A stretch of 64,000 nt of DNA from Halomonas sp. ALS9 (GTDB taxonomy: Bacteria > Pseudomonadota > Gammaproteobacteria > Pseudomonadales > Halomonadaceae), in assembly GCF_001651035.1 (NCBI RefSeq), contig NZ_LXRG01000192.1, forward strand, positions 772,765-836,764, written 5' to 3'. Below the pieces are notes generated by a model that was not told where the DNA came from, did not search any database, and saw only the letters and a list, made by a program, of their open reading frames with translations. Each line of letters opens with the position of its first letter. Position 1 is the first letter of the stretch. Position numbers and translations under genes: made by a program. This document shows, piece by piece, positions 53,816 to 63,465 of the stretch.

Positions 53816-54823
53816 TCATAGACGCGAAGCCGTTATAGCGCCCGACGGCAAGCCCGAGTGCTTTCGCCGCGCCCGAAGATCCCCGGGGGAGACCCCATAG
53901 CGCTTGCGGAACACCCGCGCAAAATGCGCACCATCAGAGAAGCCGTGCTCCAGGGCAATATGCGTAATGCTGCATTGTTGCAGCGCCGTATCTAATAACG
54001 CCAGGTAACACTGCTCCAAGCGTAATTCACGGATAAACGCGGCCGGTGGTGCCATACGATAACGCCGGAACTCCTCGTAGAGCCCGCGTACCGAGATATT
54101 CAGGGCATAGGCCAGATCTTCCGGCGCCAGCAATGTATCGGCAAGGCGCTCAAGCACCATACGTCGTGCTTGGGTAAGTCGCTCGCTGGGCATGGGGGCG
54201 TTATAGAGCTGTTCTTGTTGGTAGCGCCAGAGTGAGCCGAACACCAGCTCCAGGGCAGCATCTTCCACCTGAGCTACCGATGGATCACTGTCACGCCTAA
54301 GCTGAACACGCAGTGCGGCTAGCGCGGCATACGCAGCGGCATCTACAGGGATGGCAAGCCCTTCACAGCGTTCGGCTAAGCGTCGCCATTCAGGCATATC
54401 GGCAAGGTCGACTCTCAACATCAGGGCACGATACTCCCCGTAGGTATGCAACCGGTAGGGACTAGATAGCCGATAAATAGTCATCTTTCCAGGGGCTAAC
54501 CGAATAGTTTGCCCACCCTGGCTCATCAGCGCGCCACCGTGTAATTGCCAGACCAGCTTGAAGAGGTGATCACCATTGGTCTGGGCCGCCAGCCGCGGGG
54601 TGCGAGCGACGCGCACCGGCGAACTGGCGATGTCTACCAGCCAGCTTCGCAGCAACGCGCGCCCTCGCAACTGTGCGCAAAATGCGGGCGTTAACGGCGA
54701 AATCTCCAGGGGCAACAGATGCCTGTCGTTGGCTTCCACGAAACATTCCAGGCTGGTGGTGCTTAACGAAAATAACGGTGCGCTATCGGGGTATGCTGCC
54801 CCCCTTGAGGTAAGGGCATTCAT
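53816..54823 (-). CDS. AraC-family regulator (FeaR-like, AraC-binding-like N-domain)
   Basis: A 335-residue regulator. The N-terminal ligand domain (about 30-200) has LFKLVWQLHGGALMSQGGQTIRL and APGKMTIYRLSSPY, typical of the AraC_binding_2 group that includes FeaR. The DNA-binding domain (about 225-325) has LAYALNISVRGLYEEFRRY and ITHIALEHGFSDGAHFARVFRKRYG. It diverges from the aldehyde and alcohol dehydrogenase pair and probably activates it. Confidence 0.9.
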   Translation of the reverse strand: MNALTSRGAAYPDSAPLFSLSTTSLECFVEANDRHLLPLEISPLTPAFCAQLRGRALLRSWLVDIASSPVRVARTPRLAAQTNGDHLFKLVWQLHGGALMSQGGQTIRLAPGKMTIYRLSSPYRLHTYGEYRALMLRVDLADMPEWRRLAERCEGLAIPVDAAAYAALAALRVQLRRDSDPSVAQVEDAALELVFGSLWRYQQEQLYNAPMPSERLTQARRMVLERLADTLLAPEDLAYALNISVRGLYEEFRRYRMAPPAAFIRELRLEQCYLALLDTALQQCSITHIALEHGFSDGAHFARVFRKRYGVSPGDLRARRKHSGLPSGAITASRL

Positions 54824-55005
54824 ATCAGGGTGACTCCGATTTTATTGTTTCTGTTATTGGTTACACTCCACACCTATTTAGCTTGCTCCAGACGCTTATG
54901 CTTGGCAACCCACCGCTGCAGCCATCGTCAAGTGTTCTGCAGAGATGGACAAGACCCGGCATGCAATGAGGCATTGAATGGTGAATCCGCAACAGGAGAA
55001 GCGCC

Positions 55006-56415
55006 ATGCAAAATAATCATAAATTTCACGCCCTCATTAACGGTGAATTGATCGCTGGCACCCAGCAGATGCCGGTGATCAACCCAAGTAACGAAACGAT
55101 ACTGACCCACTGCCCCCGGGTCACACCTGCAGAGGTGGAGGAAGCTATTCGCGCGGCCAGAACGGCGTGGCCAGCCTGGCGAGACACGCCCATTGAACAC
55201 CGCCGCAGGGTATTACGTGCCATTGCCGACTGCATTGAGGAGAATGCCGAGGAGCTACAGCGCTGGATAACGCTGGAACAAGGCAAGCCGCTGGCAGGTG
55301 CCGCGGTCGAAACCAGTCAGGCCCCTGCCATTTTGCGCTACTTCGCTGAAATGGATCTTTCACCCCGCACGCTGCAAGACGACGAACACCAGCGCGCCGA
55401 ACTCCACCGTCGCCCTCTGGGGGTTGTGGCGGCGATCGTACCTTGGAACTTTCCGCTTGTGATGGCCTGCTACAAGCTGGGGCCTGCGCTGATCGCAGGT
55501 AATACCTGCCTTATCAAACCAAGCCCCACCACGCCACTGGCGACGCTGCGCCTGGGTGAACTGATAGCCGACCTGGTACCGCCAGGGGTAGTCAACATAC
55601 TGCCGGACGGTGGCGATATTGGGCCTTTATTGACCGGCCACTCTGGCATCAACAAAGTCTCTTTCACGGGATCCACGACCACCGGGCGGGCGGTGATGCG
55701 CTCTGCCGCCGACAGCCTGCAACGCCTCACCCTGGAGCTGGGTGGCAACGACGCCGCCATCGTGCTTGACGACGTGGACATTGACGCCGTGGCACCCCAG
55801 CTGTTCGCCCTGGCCTTCATCAACTCAGGGCAGGTGTGTATGTCGATTAAACGCCTCTATATCCAGTCGGGTATCTACGACCGCCTGTGCGACGCCCTCG
55901 CCGAGCTAGCCCACGCCGCCAAGCTGGGCGATGGATTAGACCCGGCGACGCAGTTTGGTCCCGTGCAGAACCGTCAACAGTTCGAGGCAGTGCAAAAGCT
56001 ACTGGAGCTGGCCCCCCAGCATGGTCGCATCATTGCGGGTGGTCATACCTACGGCCCAGGCTACTTCGTCGAACCCACCCTGATTCGCGATATTGAAGAG
56101 GGTAACCCACTGGTGGATGAGGAAATTTTTGGCCCGGTGCGTTCGCTGCTGCGCTTTGATGACATCAATGAAGCCATCGCGCGAGCCAATAACTCGCCTT
56201 ATGGCCTCGGCAGTTCGGTATGGACGAACGATCTCACCCTGGGCAAGCAGATCGCCTGCCGATTGGAATCAGGCAGCGCCTGGGTCAACCAGCACTTCGC
56301 CGTGGCGCCGCACATTCCCTTCGGCGGCCATAAGCAGTCCGGCATCGGGGTGGAGTTCGCCGAGGCAGGGCTACACGAATACACCGCGATCCAATCGGTG
56401 GTGATCGCCAAGTAA
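55006..56415 (+). CDS. NAD(P)-dependent aldehyde dehydrogenase
   Basis: A 469-residue aldehyde dehydrogenase. Catalytic residues are Asn148 (IVPWNFP), Glu244 (LELGGND) and Cys278 (SGQVCMSIKR). The C-terminus has PFGGHKQSGIGVEFAEAGLHEYT. It oxidises an aldehyde to the acid. With the alcohol dehydrogenase 28 bp downstream it forms an alcohol-to-acid pair, plausibly for an aromatic alcohol such as benzyl or vanillyl alcohol; the substrate is inferred from neighbours. Confidence 0.92.
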   Translation: MQNNHKFHALINGELIAGTQQMPVINPSNETILTHCPRVTPAEVEEAIRAARTAWPAWRDTPIEHRRRVLRAIADCIEENAEELQRWITLEQGKPLAGAAVETSQAPAILRYFAEMDLSPRTLQDDEHQRAELHRRPLGVVAAIVPWNFPLVMACYKLGPALIAGNTCLIKPSPTTPLATLRLGELIADLVPPGVVNILPDGGDIGPLLTGHSGINKVSFTGSTTTGRAVMRSAADSLQRLTLELGGNDAAIVLDDVDIDAVAPQLFALAFINSGQVCMSIKRLYIQSGIYDRLCDALAELAHAAKLGDGLDPATQFGPVQNRQQFEAVQKLLELAPQHGRIIAGGHTYGPGYFVEPTLIRDIEEGNPLVDEEIFGPVRSLLRFDDINEAIARANNSPYGLGSSVWTNDLTLGKQIACRLESGSAWVNQHFAVAPHIPFGGHKQSGIGVEFAEAGLHEYTAIQSVVIAK

Positions 56416-56443
56416 CCCGCTTGAACCCAGTCAGGAGCATGCC

Positions 56444-57619
56444 ATGAATATCATTGCCGCCGTTGCCCGCTCCCCGCGGGCGCCATTTTCTATTGAAACG
56501 TTACAGCTTGAAGCGCCCCGCGCGGGCGAAATCTTGGTCCGCGTGGTCGCCACCGGTATTTGTCATACCGATATCGCCATGCGCGATCAGCAGCTACCCA
56601 CGCCTCAACCTGTGGTGCTCGGCCATGAAGGCGCCGGTATTGTCGAAAGTGTCGGCGCAGGCGTCACGAAAGTAGCGGCCGGCGACCATGTCGTCATGAC
56701 CTTCAACTCTTGCGGGCACTGCCCCAGTTGCTCGGGCGGTCAAGCCAGCTACTGCCATGACTTTTTCCCCCGCAATTTCTTTGGCACCCGTGCCGATGAT
56801 TCCAGCGGCCTATCGCAAGATGCCGAGCCGGTGCACGCCAATATCTTCGGTCAATCCTCCTTCGCCAGCCACGCCCTCTGCCATGAACGCAATATCGTCA
56901 AAGTGCCCCACTCAGCACCGCTGGAGCTGCTCGGGCCACTGGCCTGCGGTGTGCAAACCGGCGCCGGGGCAGTGCTTAACTCACTCAAGGTCGCGCCAGG
57001 CGATTCGCTGCTCGTGTTTGGCACCGGCTCCGTGGGCCTGTCGGCCATTATGGCGGGGGTGGTCGCCGGTGCGACCACCATTATTGCGGTCGATATCCAC
57101 GAGCAGCGGCTGGCACTGGCAAAAGAGCTTGGCGCTAGCCATGCCATTCCTGCCAGCGCAGAAGACCTTATGGAGCAAATCTTCCAAGCCACGAGCGGCA
57201 TCGGCGTTGACCACGCCATTGATACCACTGGGCTGCCTGCCGTTATTCAAAACGCAGTAGCCGCTTTAGCACCACGTGGCACCTGCGGGATTGTCGGCGC
57301 GTCCGACCCTTCGATCACGGTAGAGTTAAACCTGACCCATATGATGTCGGCGGGGCGCAGCCTGCGCGGCATTGTAGAAGGCGACTCGTTGCCGGATGTT
57401 TTTATACCGGCGCTGATTCGCTTGCATGAGCAGGGCCGCTTCCCGTTCGATCGACTTGTTACCTTTTACGACTTTGATCAGATCAACCAAGCGATTGACG
57501 ATGCCGAGCATGGCCGGGCAATCAAGCCGATTGTGCGTCATCCCCACTATCATCAGGGCCTGTTGAGCCCAACAGGCCCTAATCTCAACCTCATTAGCCC
57601 ACATCTGTTTTACCACTAA
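56444..57619 (+). CDS. Zinc-dependent alcohol dehydrogenase (aryl-alcohol dehydrogenase-like)
   Basis: A 391-residue medium-chain dehydrogenase. Catalytic zinc ligands are Cys40 (GICHTD), His61-Glu62 (GHEGAG) and a Cys in LACGVQTGAG. Structural zinc cysteines are at 90, 93, 96 and 104. The NAD motif is FGTGSVGLSAI. The long insert around FFPRNFFGTRADDSS is as in benzyl alcohol dehydrogenases (XylB/AreB group). The last roughly 20 residues are an unusual tail beyond the usual family end. Confidence 0.9.
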   Translation: MNIIAAVARSPRAPFSIETLQLEAPRAGEILVRVVATGICHTDIAMRDQQLPTPQPVVLGHEGAGIVESVGAGVTKVAAGDHVVMTFNSCGHCPSCSGGQASYCHDFFPRNFFGTRADDSSGLSQDAEPVHANIFGQSSFASHALCHERNIVKVPHSAPLELLGPLACGVQTGAGAVLNSLKVAPGDSLLVFGTGSVGLSAIMAGVVAGATTIIAVDIHEQRLALAKELGASHAIPASAEDLMEQIFQATSGIGVDHAIDTTGLPAVIQNAVAALAPRGTCGIVGASDPSITVELNLTHMMSAGRSLRGIVEGDSLPDVFIPALIRLHEQGRFPFDRLVTFYDFDQINQAIDDAEHGRAIKPIVRHPHYHQGLLSPTGPNLNLISPHLFYH

Positions 57620-57624
57620 CACTG

Positions 57625-57650
57625 CCCCCCCCCCTCTGCATTTGCAGGGG
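57625..57650 (+). terminator. C-tract and hairpin downstream of the alcohol dehydrogenase gene
   Basis: A run of ten C at 57625-57634 leads into CTGC-ATTT-GCAG flanked by CCC/GGG, followed by TTACTT. It is probably a weak terminator of the dehydrogenase operon. Confidence 0.4.
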
Positions 57651-57751
57651 TTACTTCCCGAATGACTCTTTCTAGTATGGAGTGCGAGCACGCCTCACCG
57701 GCGGGCAACCCATGGCCATTTAGGCCAGACCTACCCTCGCTAGGAGAAACC

Positions 57752-59008
57752 ATGATCATTCCCAAGAACAATTCCAAGAGCTATACGAAGTACAATGCTA
57801 TCTGTCTTGCTGCGATCGTTTCCCTTACCTCAACGGCCTGTTTGGCATCTTCTCTACAAGAAAACGGGGAGCGAACAATCGGGGAACAGTGGGTCACCGA
57901 GACGATGATTAATGCTCGGGCCAATATGTTTAACCCTGACCTCAATTTTCTGACGTTCCAACAGCTAGACAAAATGTTTGCCACCCGCCGCGTGGCCGCT
58001 TCGTCAACACCGTGGCCGCTTGAAACAGACTTGATTGAAATTGATGACAGTTTCTCGTTTGAAGGGAACGAGGTACCTTTAGAGGAGTACCTGGAAAATA
58101 CTAAGACCAACGCGCTACTGGTCATTAAAGATGGCAAAATCGTTTACGAGCAGTATCGAAACGGCTTCAGTGATGACAGCCAGCACGCGGTATTCTCGGC
58201 CTCAAAGTCGATCCTGGCGACCTTGGTAGGCATCGCCGTTGAAGAGGGCAATATTGAGAGCCTCGATGACCCGGTCACTAAATACCTACCCGAACTAGCA
58301 GGCACTGGTTACAACGATGTTCGCGTCATTGACGTGCTGCGGATGCGTTCTGGCGTTGCCTGGGAAGAGGTCTATGAGTTTGGCGGAGACACCCAACTAA
58401 CGGAAGTGCATGACAACGCGCTTGTGGCTAACAACTACCGCTGGTGCGATTACGCCATTGCCTCTTCCGAGCCGGAGTACGCGCCCGGCGAACGCTTTAA
58501 TTACGCCACCCTGGATACCAGCGTGCTGGGCTGTGTGCTGGCGAGCGTTTTAGATACCACGGTCGCTGAGTACATGTCTGAAAAAATCTGGCAGCCTGCG
58601 GGTATGGAAGCAGATGGCTTCTGGATCATGGATGGCGGCGATGAGTTCTATGGCGCTGGTTTCAATGCCACCCTGCGCGACCTCGGCCGCTTAGGCCTGA
58701 TGATGCTCCATATGGGCGAGGCTAACGGCAACCAAGTCGTGCCTGCCCACTGGGTAACAGAGGCCACGGTGTCCGACCCTGGCTATGAGCATATTTCGGA
58801 GGGCGCCGACCTCGGCTACCAATATCAGTGGTGGACCCTCCCTGATAGCGATGCCTACACCGCCATGGGTATCTATAACCAATACATCTATATCGACCCG
58901 GACAACCAAACCGTGGTGGTGAAGTTGAGCCACACGCCCGATGCTGTCGGCTGGGACGATGACAACTTCGCCTTCTTCGACAAGCTCTCTGAGCTCGTTT
59001 CTGAGTAA
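57752..59008 (+). CDS. Serine hydrolase of the beta-lactamase/class C (PBP4*/esterase) family
   Basis: 418 residues from the ATG behind TAGGAGAAAC. A signal peptide runs to about residue 33 (STACLAS; no proper lipobox). The nucleophile motif is SASK (Ser149-Lys152) in VFSASKSILATLVG, and the second motif is probably YATLDTS. The family hydrolyses esters, amides or peptides in the periplasm (for example nylon-oligomer hydrolase and EstB); the substrate is unknown. A few ester-linked aromatics would fit the neighbourhood. Confidence 0.85.
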   Translation: MIIPKNNSKSYTKYNAICLAAIVSLTSTACLASSLQENGERTIGEQWVTETMINARANMFNPDLNFLTFQQLDKMFATRRVAASSTPWPLETDLIEIDDSFSFEGNEVPLEEYLENTKTNALLVIKDGKIVYEQYRNGFSDDSQHAVFSASKSILATLVGIAVEEGNIESLDDPVTKYLPELAGTGYNDVRVIDVLRMRSGVAWEEVYEFGGDTQLTEVHDNALVANNYRWCDYAIASSEPEYAPGERFNYATLDTSVLGCVLASVLDTTVAEYMSEKIWQPAGMEADGFWIMDGGDEFYGAGFNATLRDLGRLGLMMLHMGEANGNQVVPAHWVTEATVSDPGYEHISEGADLGYQYQWWTLPDSDAYTAMGIYNQYIYIDPDNQTVVVKLSHTPDAVGWDDDNFAFFDKLSELVSE

Positions 59009-59034
59009 AAATCAGTTAAAAAACGACTCGCACC

Positions 59035-59059
59035 GGCCTTGGCATACCAAGCCAAGGCC
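59035..59059. terminator. Hairpin between convergent genes
   Basis: GGCCTTGGC-ATACCAA-GCCAAGGCC, a 9-bp perfect stem between the serine hydrolase and LuxR genes, without a T-rich tail on the plus side. It may stop transcription in both directions only weakly. Confidence 0.45.
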
Positions 59060-59067
59060 GCGGCCAT

Positions 59068-60099
59068 TTATGACTCACCAGGCTGACGCAGCGCTGAAAG
59101 CAGTTCTACTTTGTTGCTAACACCTAACTGCACATAAGCGCTACGCAGATACGTTCTTGCCGTTGCCGGGGTGATGCCCAGCATTCGGGCGACTTGTTTA
59201 TAGGAGCTACCCTGAGCATAGAGGCTAGCGGCACTGAGTTCACGCGGGGAAAGCGCACTTGAACGCTGATGGGCACATAGCGTCAGGGCAATGAGGTCAC
59301 CACAGTGGTGCACGATGATGCCTTTGTTTTCATCAGCAATTAGCGCGGGCGGGGCCGTGCTTAGCTTGTCGGCGATAAGGCGTGGCAGGCTAGAACCCTG
59401 CCATCCGTCATATTTTCGTTCGAGCGCCACGCGAACCGCTTTACCAATATAGAGGAGCTCCCCCTTCCTATTGGTAAGTGCATAGTTATCCCAGCCATTG
59501 GGCAGGGTCTCAAAACGAATCTTGGCTAAATACTGCTTCCAGTAATACGCCAAATGGGTGAGAAACTCCTCCATTAGCAGAGCATCAAGCCTATCGAATC
59601 CGCGACTTGTTGCACTGCGATAAATCGACACAAAAAACAGCATCCCGCTGCATGGAAACTCTAGCGTCACAGCCATGCTATGCAAAATGTCATGGCGCCG
59701 ACAGAAAGCTTCAACCTCGGCGCAATCCGTGTCAGGTAAATCGTCATGCCCTCCCCGCACCGCCTTGCCCAGGTAGGAGATTGAAGCCTTAGCGAACCGA
59801 TCCACCCCGGAAATACGATGCCACTCTTGGGCAAAAGATGAACGCAGCCCCAAGCTGCCATCCATCATGACCCTGGGTGATGAGCCAGGTGATGAGACGT
59901 CTGACGAAAGATACAGTTGCCCCCACCAAGCGGCATCAAAGCCCACAATATTAGCGAAGCCTTGCACCGCCTCACATAGCCATCTTTCAGGAACCGAGCA
60001 TCTTGGCAGCTGTGTGAGCTCCATTAGCTCACGGCTAAAACGCTTCAATACATCGGCATCACAGGAAAGTGTTTGTGCCTTATTATTATTGATGTCCAT
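59068..60099 (-). CDS. LuxR-family transcriptional regulator
   Basis: A 343-residue regulator. The C-terminal LuxR helix-turn-helix (about 275-338) reads LSPRELSAASLYAQGSSYKQ, VARMLGITPATARTYLRSAYVQLGVSNKVELL. The N-terminal roughly 250 residues look GAF/PAS-like but are not a clear autoinducer-binding domain. It lies 76 bp past the end of the third TRAP operon on the same strand, so it may regulate that operon. The start was set at MDINNN behind AGGTGAG. Confidence 0.87.
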   Translation of the reverse strand: MDINNNKAQTLSCDADVLKRFSRELMELTQLPRCSVPERWLCEAVQGFANIVGFDAAWWGQLYLSSDVSSPGSSPRVMMDGSLGLRSSFAQEWHRISGVDRFAKASISYLGKAVRGGHDDLPDTDCAEVEAFCRRHDILHSMAVTLEFPCSGMLFFVSIYRSATSRGFDRLDALLMEEFLTHLAYYWKQYLAKIRFETLPNGWDNYALTNRKGELLYIGKAVRVALERKYDGWQGSSLPRLIADKLSTAPPALIADENKGIIVHHCGDLIALTLCAHQRSSALSPRELSAASLYAQGSSYKQVARMLGITPATARTYLRSAYVQLGVSNKVELLSALRQPGES

Positions 60100-60175
60100 A
60101 GTCTCACCTGCTGTCGGCCCCAAAGGCCTTGCATCGTTACTATCTCAACGACGCTTAGACTTAGACAAACACTGC

Positions 60176-61465
60176 CTAGAGCAGAAACATTGTGCTCAAA
60201 ATGGGGAAGGCGATTAACAGCGCTAGTCGTATCAAGTCAGACACTACAAAAGGCGTCACGCCCTTGAAAATCTCCCCCAGCCCCACATGCGGCGCCATCG
60301 CTTTAATCACGAACACATTCATCCCCACCGGCGGGGTCATCAGCCCCAGCTCAACGGTCAGCACGGTCAAAATACCGAACCATACCGGATCGATGCCCAT
60401 GGCCTGAATAATGGGGTAAACCACCGGCACGGTGATTACCAGCATGGCGATGGAGTCCATAAACATGCCCAGCACAAAGTAGAGCGCCAGGATGCACAGC
60501 ACCACCACAATAGGTGTGAGATCCATGCCGTAGAGCAGATCAGTGATAGAGAACGAAATGCGCGACACCGAGATGAAGTACCCCAGTGTTTCAGCCCCCA
60601 CCAGCATAAAGAACACCACCGCAGAGAGCGCCAGCGTCTCTTGTACGCTATGCCATAGCTGGGCACCGCGCATGCCTTTTACCAGGGCGTAAAGCAGCGT
60701 GGCGAACGCGCCGACACTGGCCCCCTCGGTGGGTGTAAAGGCACCAAAATAGATACCTAAAATCATCACCAGGAAAACGCCAAAGAAGGGTATTAAGCCG
60801 GTCAGCGAGGATAGCTTCTCTTTCCAGGCAGTGGGTTGGCCCGCTACCGCCAGGGAGGGGCGCAGGTACATCACTACCGAAATGGTCAGTGAATACATCA
60901 CTAGCCCGAGCAGGCCGGGAATCAGCCCCGCCATAAACATATCGCCAACGGACTGCTCGGTAAGAATGGCGTAAATAAGCAGCGCGATGCTGGGCGGAAT
61001 CATAATGCCCAGCGTGCCGCCAGCAGCCAGCGCGCCGGTGGCTAAACCACGGTTATAGCCATAGCGCTCCATTTCCGGCAGCGCCACCCGGGTCATGGTG
61101 CTCGCCGTCGCCAGCGATGAACCGGAAATTGCGGAGAAAATACCGCAAGAGCCCACCGCAGCAATCGCCAGACCACCCTTCCAGCCGCCGCAAATAATGC
61201 GCGTTGAGTCAAATAGCTTCCCCGCCATCCCCGAATGGGCAGCAAGTACGCCCATTAAAATAAACATGGGCACGGCGCTGAAGCTGTAGTTAGAGAGCAC
61301 CTCAACCGGGACGGTTTTTAACTGCGCAACGGCTGCATCCCAGCTTATGACTTGGGCAAACCCCACGACCCCGACAATCAGCATGGTCAAGGCGACCGGC
61401 ACACGCAGAATCATCAGTACCAATAAAAGCCCTAGCCCAATGGCACCAATCGCTTCACTCCCCAT
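60176..61465 (-). CDS. TRAP transporter large membrane subunit, DctM family
   Basis: A 429-residue permease with about twelve helices. DctM signatures are LMILRVPVALTMLIVGVVGF, GSCGIFSAISGSSLATASTMTRVALPEM, GTLGIMIPPSIALLIYAILTEQSVGDMF, and GLMTPPVGMNVFVIKAMAP. It is the last structural gene of the third TRAP system and overlaps the DctQ gene by 11 bases. Confidence 0.93.
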   Translation of the reverse strand: MGSEAIGAIGLGLLLVLMILRVPVALTMLIVGVVGFAQVISWDAAVAQLKTVPVEVLSNYSFSAVPMFILMGVLAAHSGMAGKLFDSTRIICGGWKGGLAIAAVGSCGIFSAISGSSLATASTMTRVALPEMERYGYNRGLATGALAAGGTLGIMIPPSIALLIYAILTEQSVGDMFMAGLIPGLLGLVMYSLTISVVMYLRPSLAVAGQPTAWKEKLSSLTGLIPFFGVFLVMILGIYFGAFTPTEGASVGAFATLLYALVKGMRGAQLWHSVQETLALSAVVFFMLVGAETLGYFISVSRISFSITDLLYGMDLTPIVVVLCILALYFVLGMFMDSIAMLVITVPVVYPIIQAMGIDPVWFGILTVLTVELGLMTPPVGMNVFVIKAMAPHVGLGEIFKGVTPFVVSDLIRLALLIAFPILSTMFLL

Positions 61466-61982
61466 GAGTCACCTCCTCACCCGCCGCATAAATGACGCCT
61501 AGCAAGGCATGAATAAAGCTACGTATTCCCAATAGCAAACTGAGCACCGCTGCCAATTGGTAAATCGGCCCCATGGGCAGTCGCAGGTCTTGGGTTATTT
61601 CCCCATGTCGCGTAGCGGCAGCAGCAGAATCCAGTAAGCCCACAAACAGGATCAGCCCCAACGCCATAAAACCGAGCAAAAAGAAGCCCTGCACGCGATT
61701 TTTGATTGCTTGTGGTAAGCGATGTGAGAACGCTTCCACCACCACTTGGCTTTTTTCGACATTTGCCGCCATCGCCGCCAGTAGCGCGAACAGCATCAAA
61801 TAGCTAACCAGTTCCACACTCCCCGATACGCGCAGCGCAATCGCGCCTTCCGTCAACCGGGAAAGGTAGCGTGTGCTGACATCAGCAATGGTAACCGCCA
61901 GCAGGCCAATCAAAGCGACCCCGGCCACCAAGCGACAAATAAGGGCCAGCCAATGGCTGGCCCGGTAAAGAGTAGATTGCAT
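61455..61982 (-). CDS. TRAP transporter small membrane subunit, DctQ family
   Basis: A 175-residue protein with four membrane helices (about 12-32, 50-70, 92-112 and 130-152) and the conserved VTIADVSTRYLSRLT region. It lies between the binding protein and DctM genes in the usual P-Q-M order, 12 bp after the former. Confidence 0.88.
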   Translation of the reverse strand: MQSTLYRASHWLALICRLVAGVALIGLLAVTIADVSTRYLSRLTEGAIALRVSGSVELVSYLMLFALLAAMAANVEKSQVVVEAFSHRLPQAIKNRVQGFFLLGFMALGLILFVGLLDSAAAATRHGEITQDLRLPMGPIYQLAAVLSLLLGIRSFIHALLGVIYAAGEEVTHGE

Positions 61983-61994
61983 GACACATTACCC

Positions 61995-63020
61995 CTATTG
62001 GGCGCTGCAAGACTCACTGGCTGCCAACGCCGCCTGATAGACATCGCGCGCCTGATCAAGACCGCGCTCTTCCAGCTGCGTCAGGTAGTTTTCGATACCT
62101 GTTTCAAGCGGCTTCTGCCAGTCAGGATGCGCCAGCGGATTTTCAATTTCACGAATGGTATGGCCCGCGTCGGCAGCCTCTTGCTTACCTTCCACATCGA
62201 GCCGATCAAACACCGCACCGGCGTTTTCAGCCCATCTCATACCGGAATTATTATCGATCACCGCCTGCTGCTCGGGGGTCAGGCTGTCATAACTACGCTG
62301 ATTCATGGTGGCCACAAAGATCAGCGTGTAGAACGGTACTTCGGTGTGATAGTTGACGAGTTCGTTGATACGGAAGCCTTTCAGCCCTTCCCAGGGGAAA
62401 CTCAGACCATCAATAACGCCGCGCTGCATTGAGGTGTAAATATCAGGGGCTGGCATGCCCACTGGGCTGGCGCCCATATTTTCCAGCATTTCACCCGCCA
62501 CCGCCGTTGGGCGGCGAATACGCAAGCCTTCTAGATCAGCGGGCGTTTGCACATCGGTATCGATGGTGTGGATACCGCCAGGCCCTGTGGTGAACATAAA
62601 TAGCGGACGCGTATCTTCGTATTCGCTTTCCAAGTGACCGTCGTCATAGAGCGTCTGTAGCACGCACGCCCCTTGTGTTGCGGTGCTGGCTACACCCGGT
62701 AGCTCAACAATTTGCGACAGCGGGAAACGGCCAGCCGTATAGCCCTGGGCGGTGGCGCCAATATCGGCAATACCGTTGGCTGCGGCTTCATAGATGGAGT
62801 CCGGTTTGGCTAAGGTACCGGCGGGAAACATTTGAATGGTTAGATCGCCATTGGACTCTTCTGCAATGGTATCGGCCCATGCTTGCAGAACATCTTGATT
62901 AACGCCGGAAGGGCCAGGCCAAAAGTGGGCCATACGTAGCGTGGTTTCTGCCTGGGCCGAGCTAACGGCCAGGCCAGCAATTGCCGCTGCCAAAATGCAT
63001 CGGGATAGGGACATTTTCAT
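61995..63020 (-). CDS. TRAP transporter solute-binding protein, DctP family
   Basis: A 341-residue secreted protein with a signal peptide to about residue 24 (SSAQA). It begins TTLRMAHFWPGPSGVNQDVLQAWAD and has the DctP arginine in LEGLRIRRPTAVAGEML, then VGMPAPDIYTSMQRGVIDGLSFPW. Two cysteines (GACVLQ and the C-terminal SCSAQ) may pair. The ligand is unknown; adjacent aromatic-oxidation genes make an aromatic acid or its product plausible. Confidence 0.92.
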   Translation of the reverse strand: MKMSLSRCILAAAIAGLAVSSAQAETTLRMAHFWPGPSGVNQDVLQAWADTIAEESNGDLTIQMFPAGTLAKPDSIYEAAANGIADIGATAQGYTAGRFPLSQIVELPGVASTATQGACVLQTLYDDGHLESEYEDTRPLFMFTTGPGGIHTIDTDVQTPADLEGLRIRRPTAVAGEMLENMGASPVGMPAPDIYTSMQRGVIDGLSFPWEGLKGFRINELVNYHTEVPFYTLIFVATMNQRSYDSLTPEQQAVIDNNSGMRWAENAGAVFDRLDVEGKQEAADAGHTIREIENPLAHPDWQKPLETGIENYLTQLEERGLDQARDVYQAALAASESCSAQ

Positions 63021-63465
63021 GGGAGCCTCCGGGACTTTCTTGGATTATTTCAAGTTCGCATAGCGAATACTAGTTCGCTTTAAGCCATCACATTAGTCCA
63101 CTACGAGGCGTAGAGCTAATCGACATTCGTCTATGCTCAGGTATAGCAACGCGTCGTTCTAGCCGAGTGCTTAGAGTCTCCAGTGATGCTGGCTAGAAGG
63201 CTTGCTATAAAAGGTACAATGGCATTATATAATTGGACTTTTCCAACATTCGCTCGCCACTATGGTCGAAGTAGCGACCAGTAGCGCACTTAACGATCGC
63301 CTGAAGTACCAAAAAAAAAGCCACCTTCAAACACACCAAGGCGGCTTCAGTGTGAAAAATACGATTACCTTGTCAGCTCGGTATACTTCTCTACCGAGCA
63401 AGCCGCCCCACCATAAGGATTTCTTATTGACGTCGCTTTCTTACCAGACATCCTGCTTACACTAG
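63021..63465. other. Gene-free stretch upstream of the third TRAP operon
   Basis: 445 bp between two leftward units. The part next to the TRAP operon (63021-63260) is AT-rich and should hold its promoter. The part next to the aldehyde dehydrogenase gene (63312-63465) holds an 8-bp perfect hairpin GCTCGGTA/TACCGAGC (63376-63399) and a terminator. Confidence 0.7.
63312..63346 (-). terminator. Intrinsic terminator of the aldehyde dehydrogenase unit
   Basis: Read leftwards: GCCGCCTT-N10-AAGGTGGC (one G-T pair), then nine T. It lies 120 bp past the stop, leaving a long 3' region that holds another hairpin. Confidence 0.85.
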
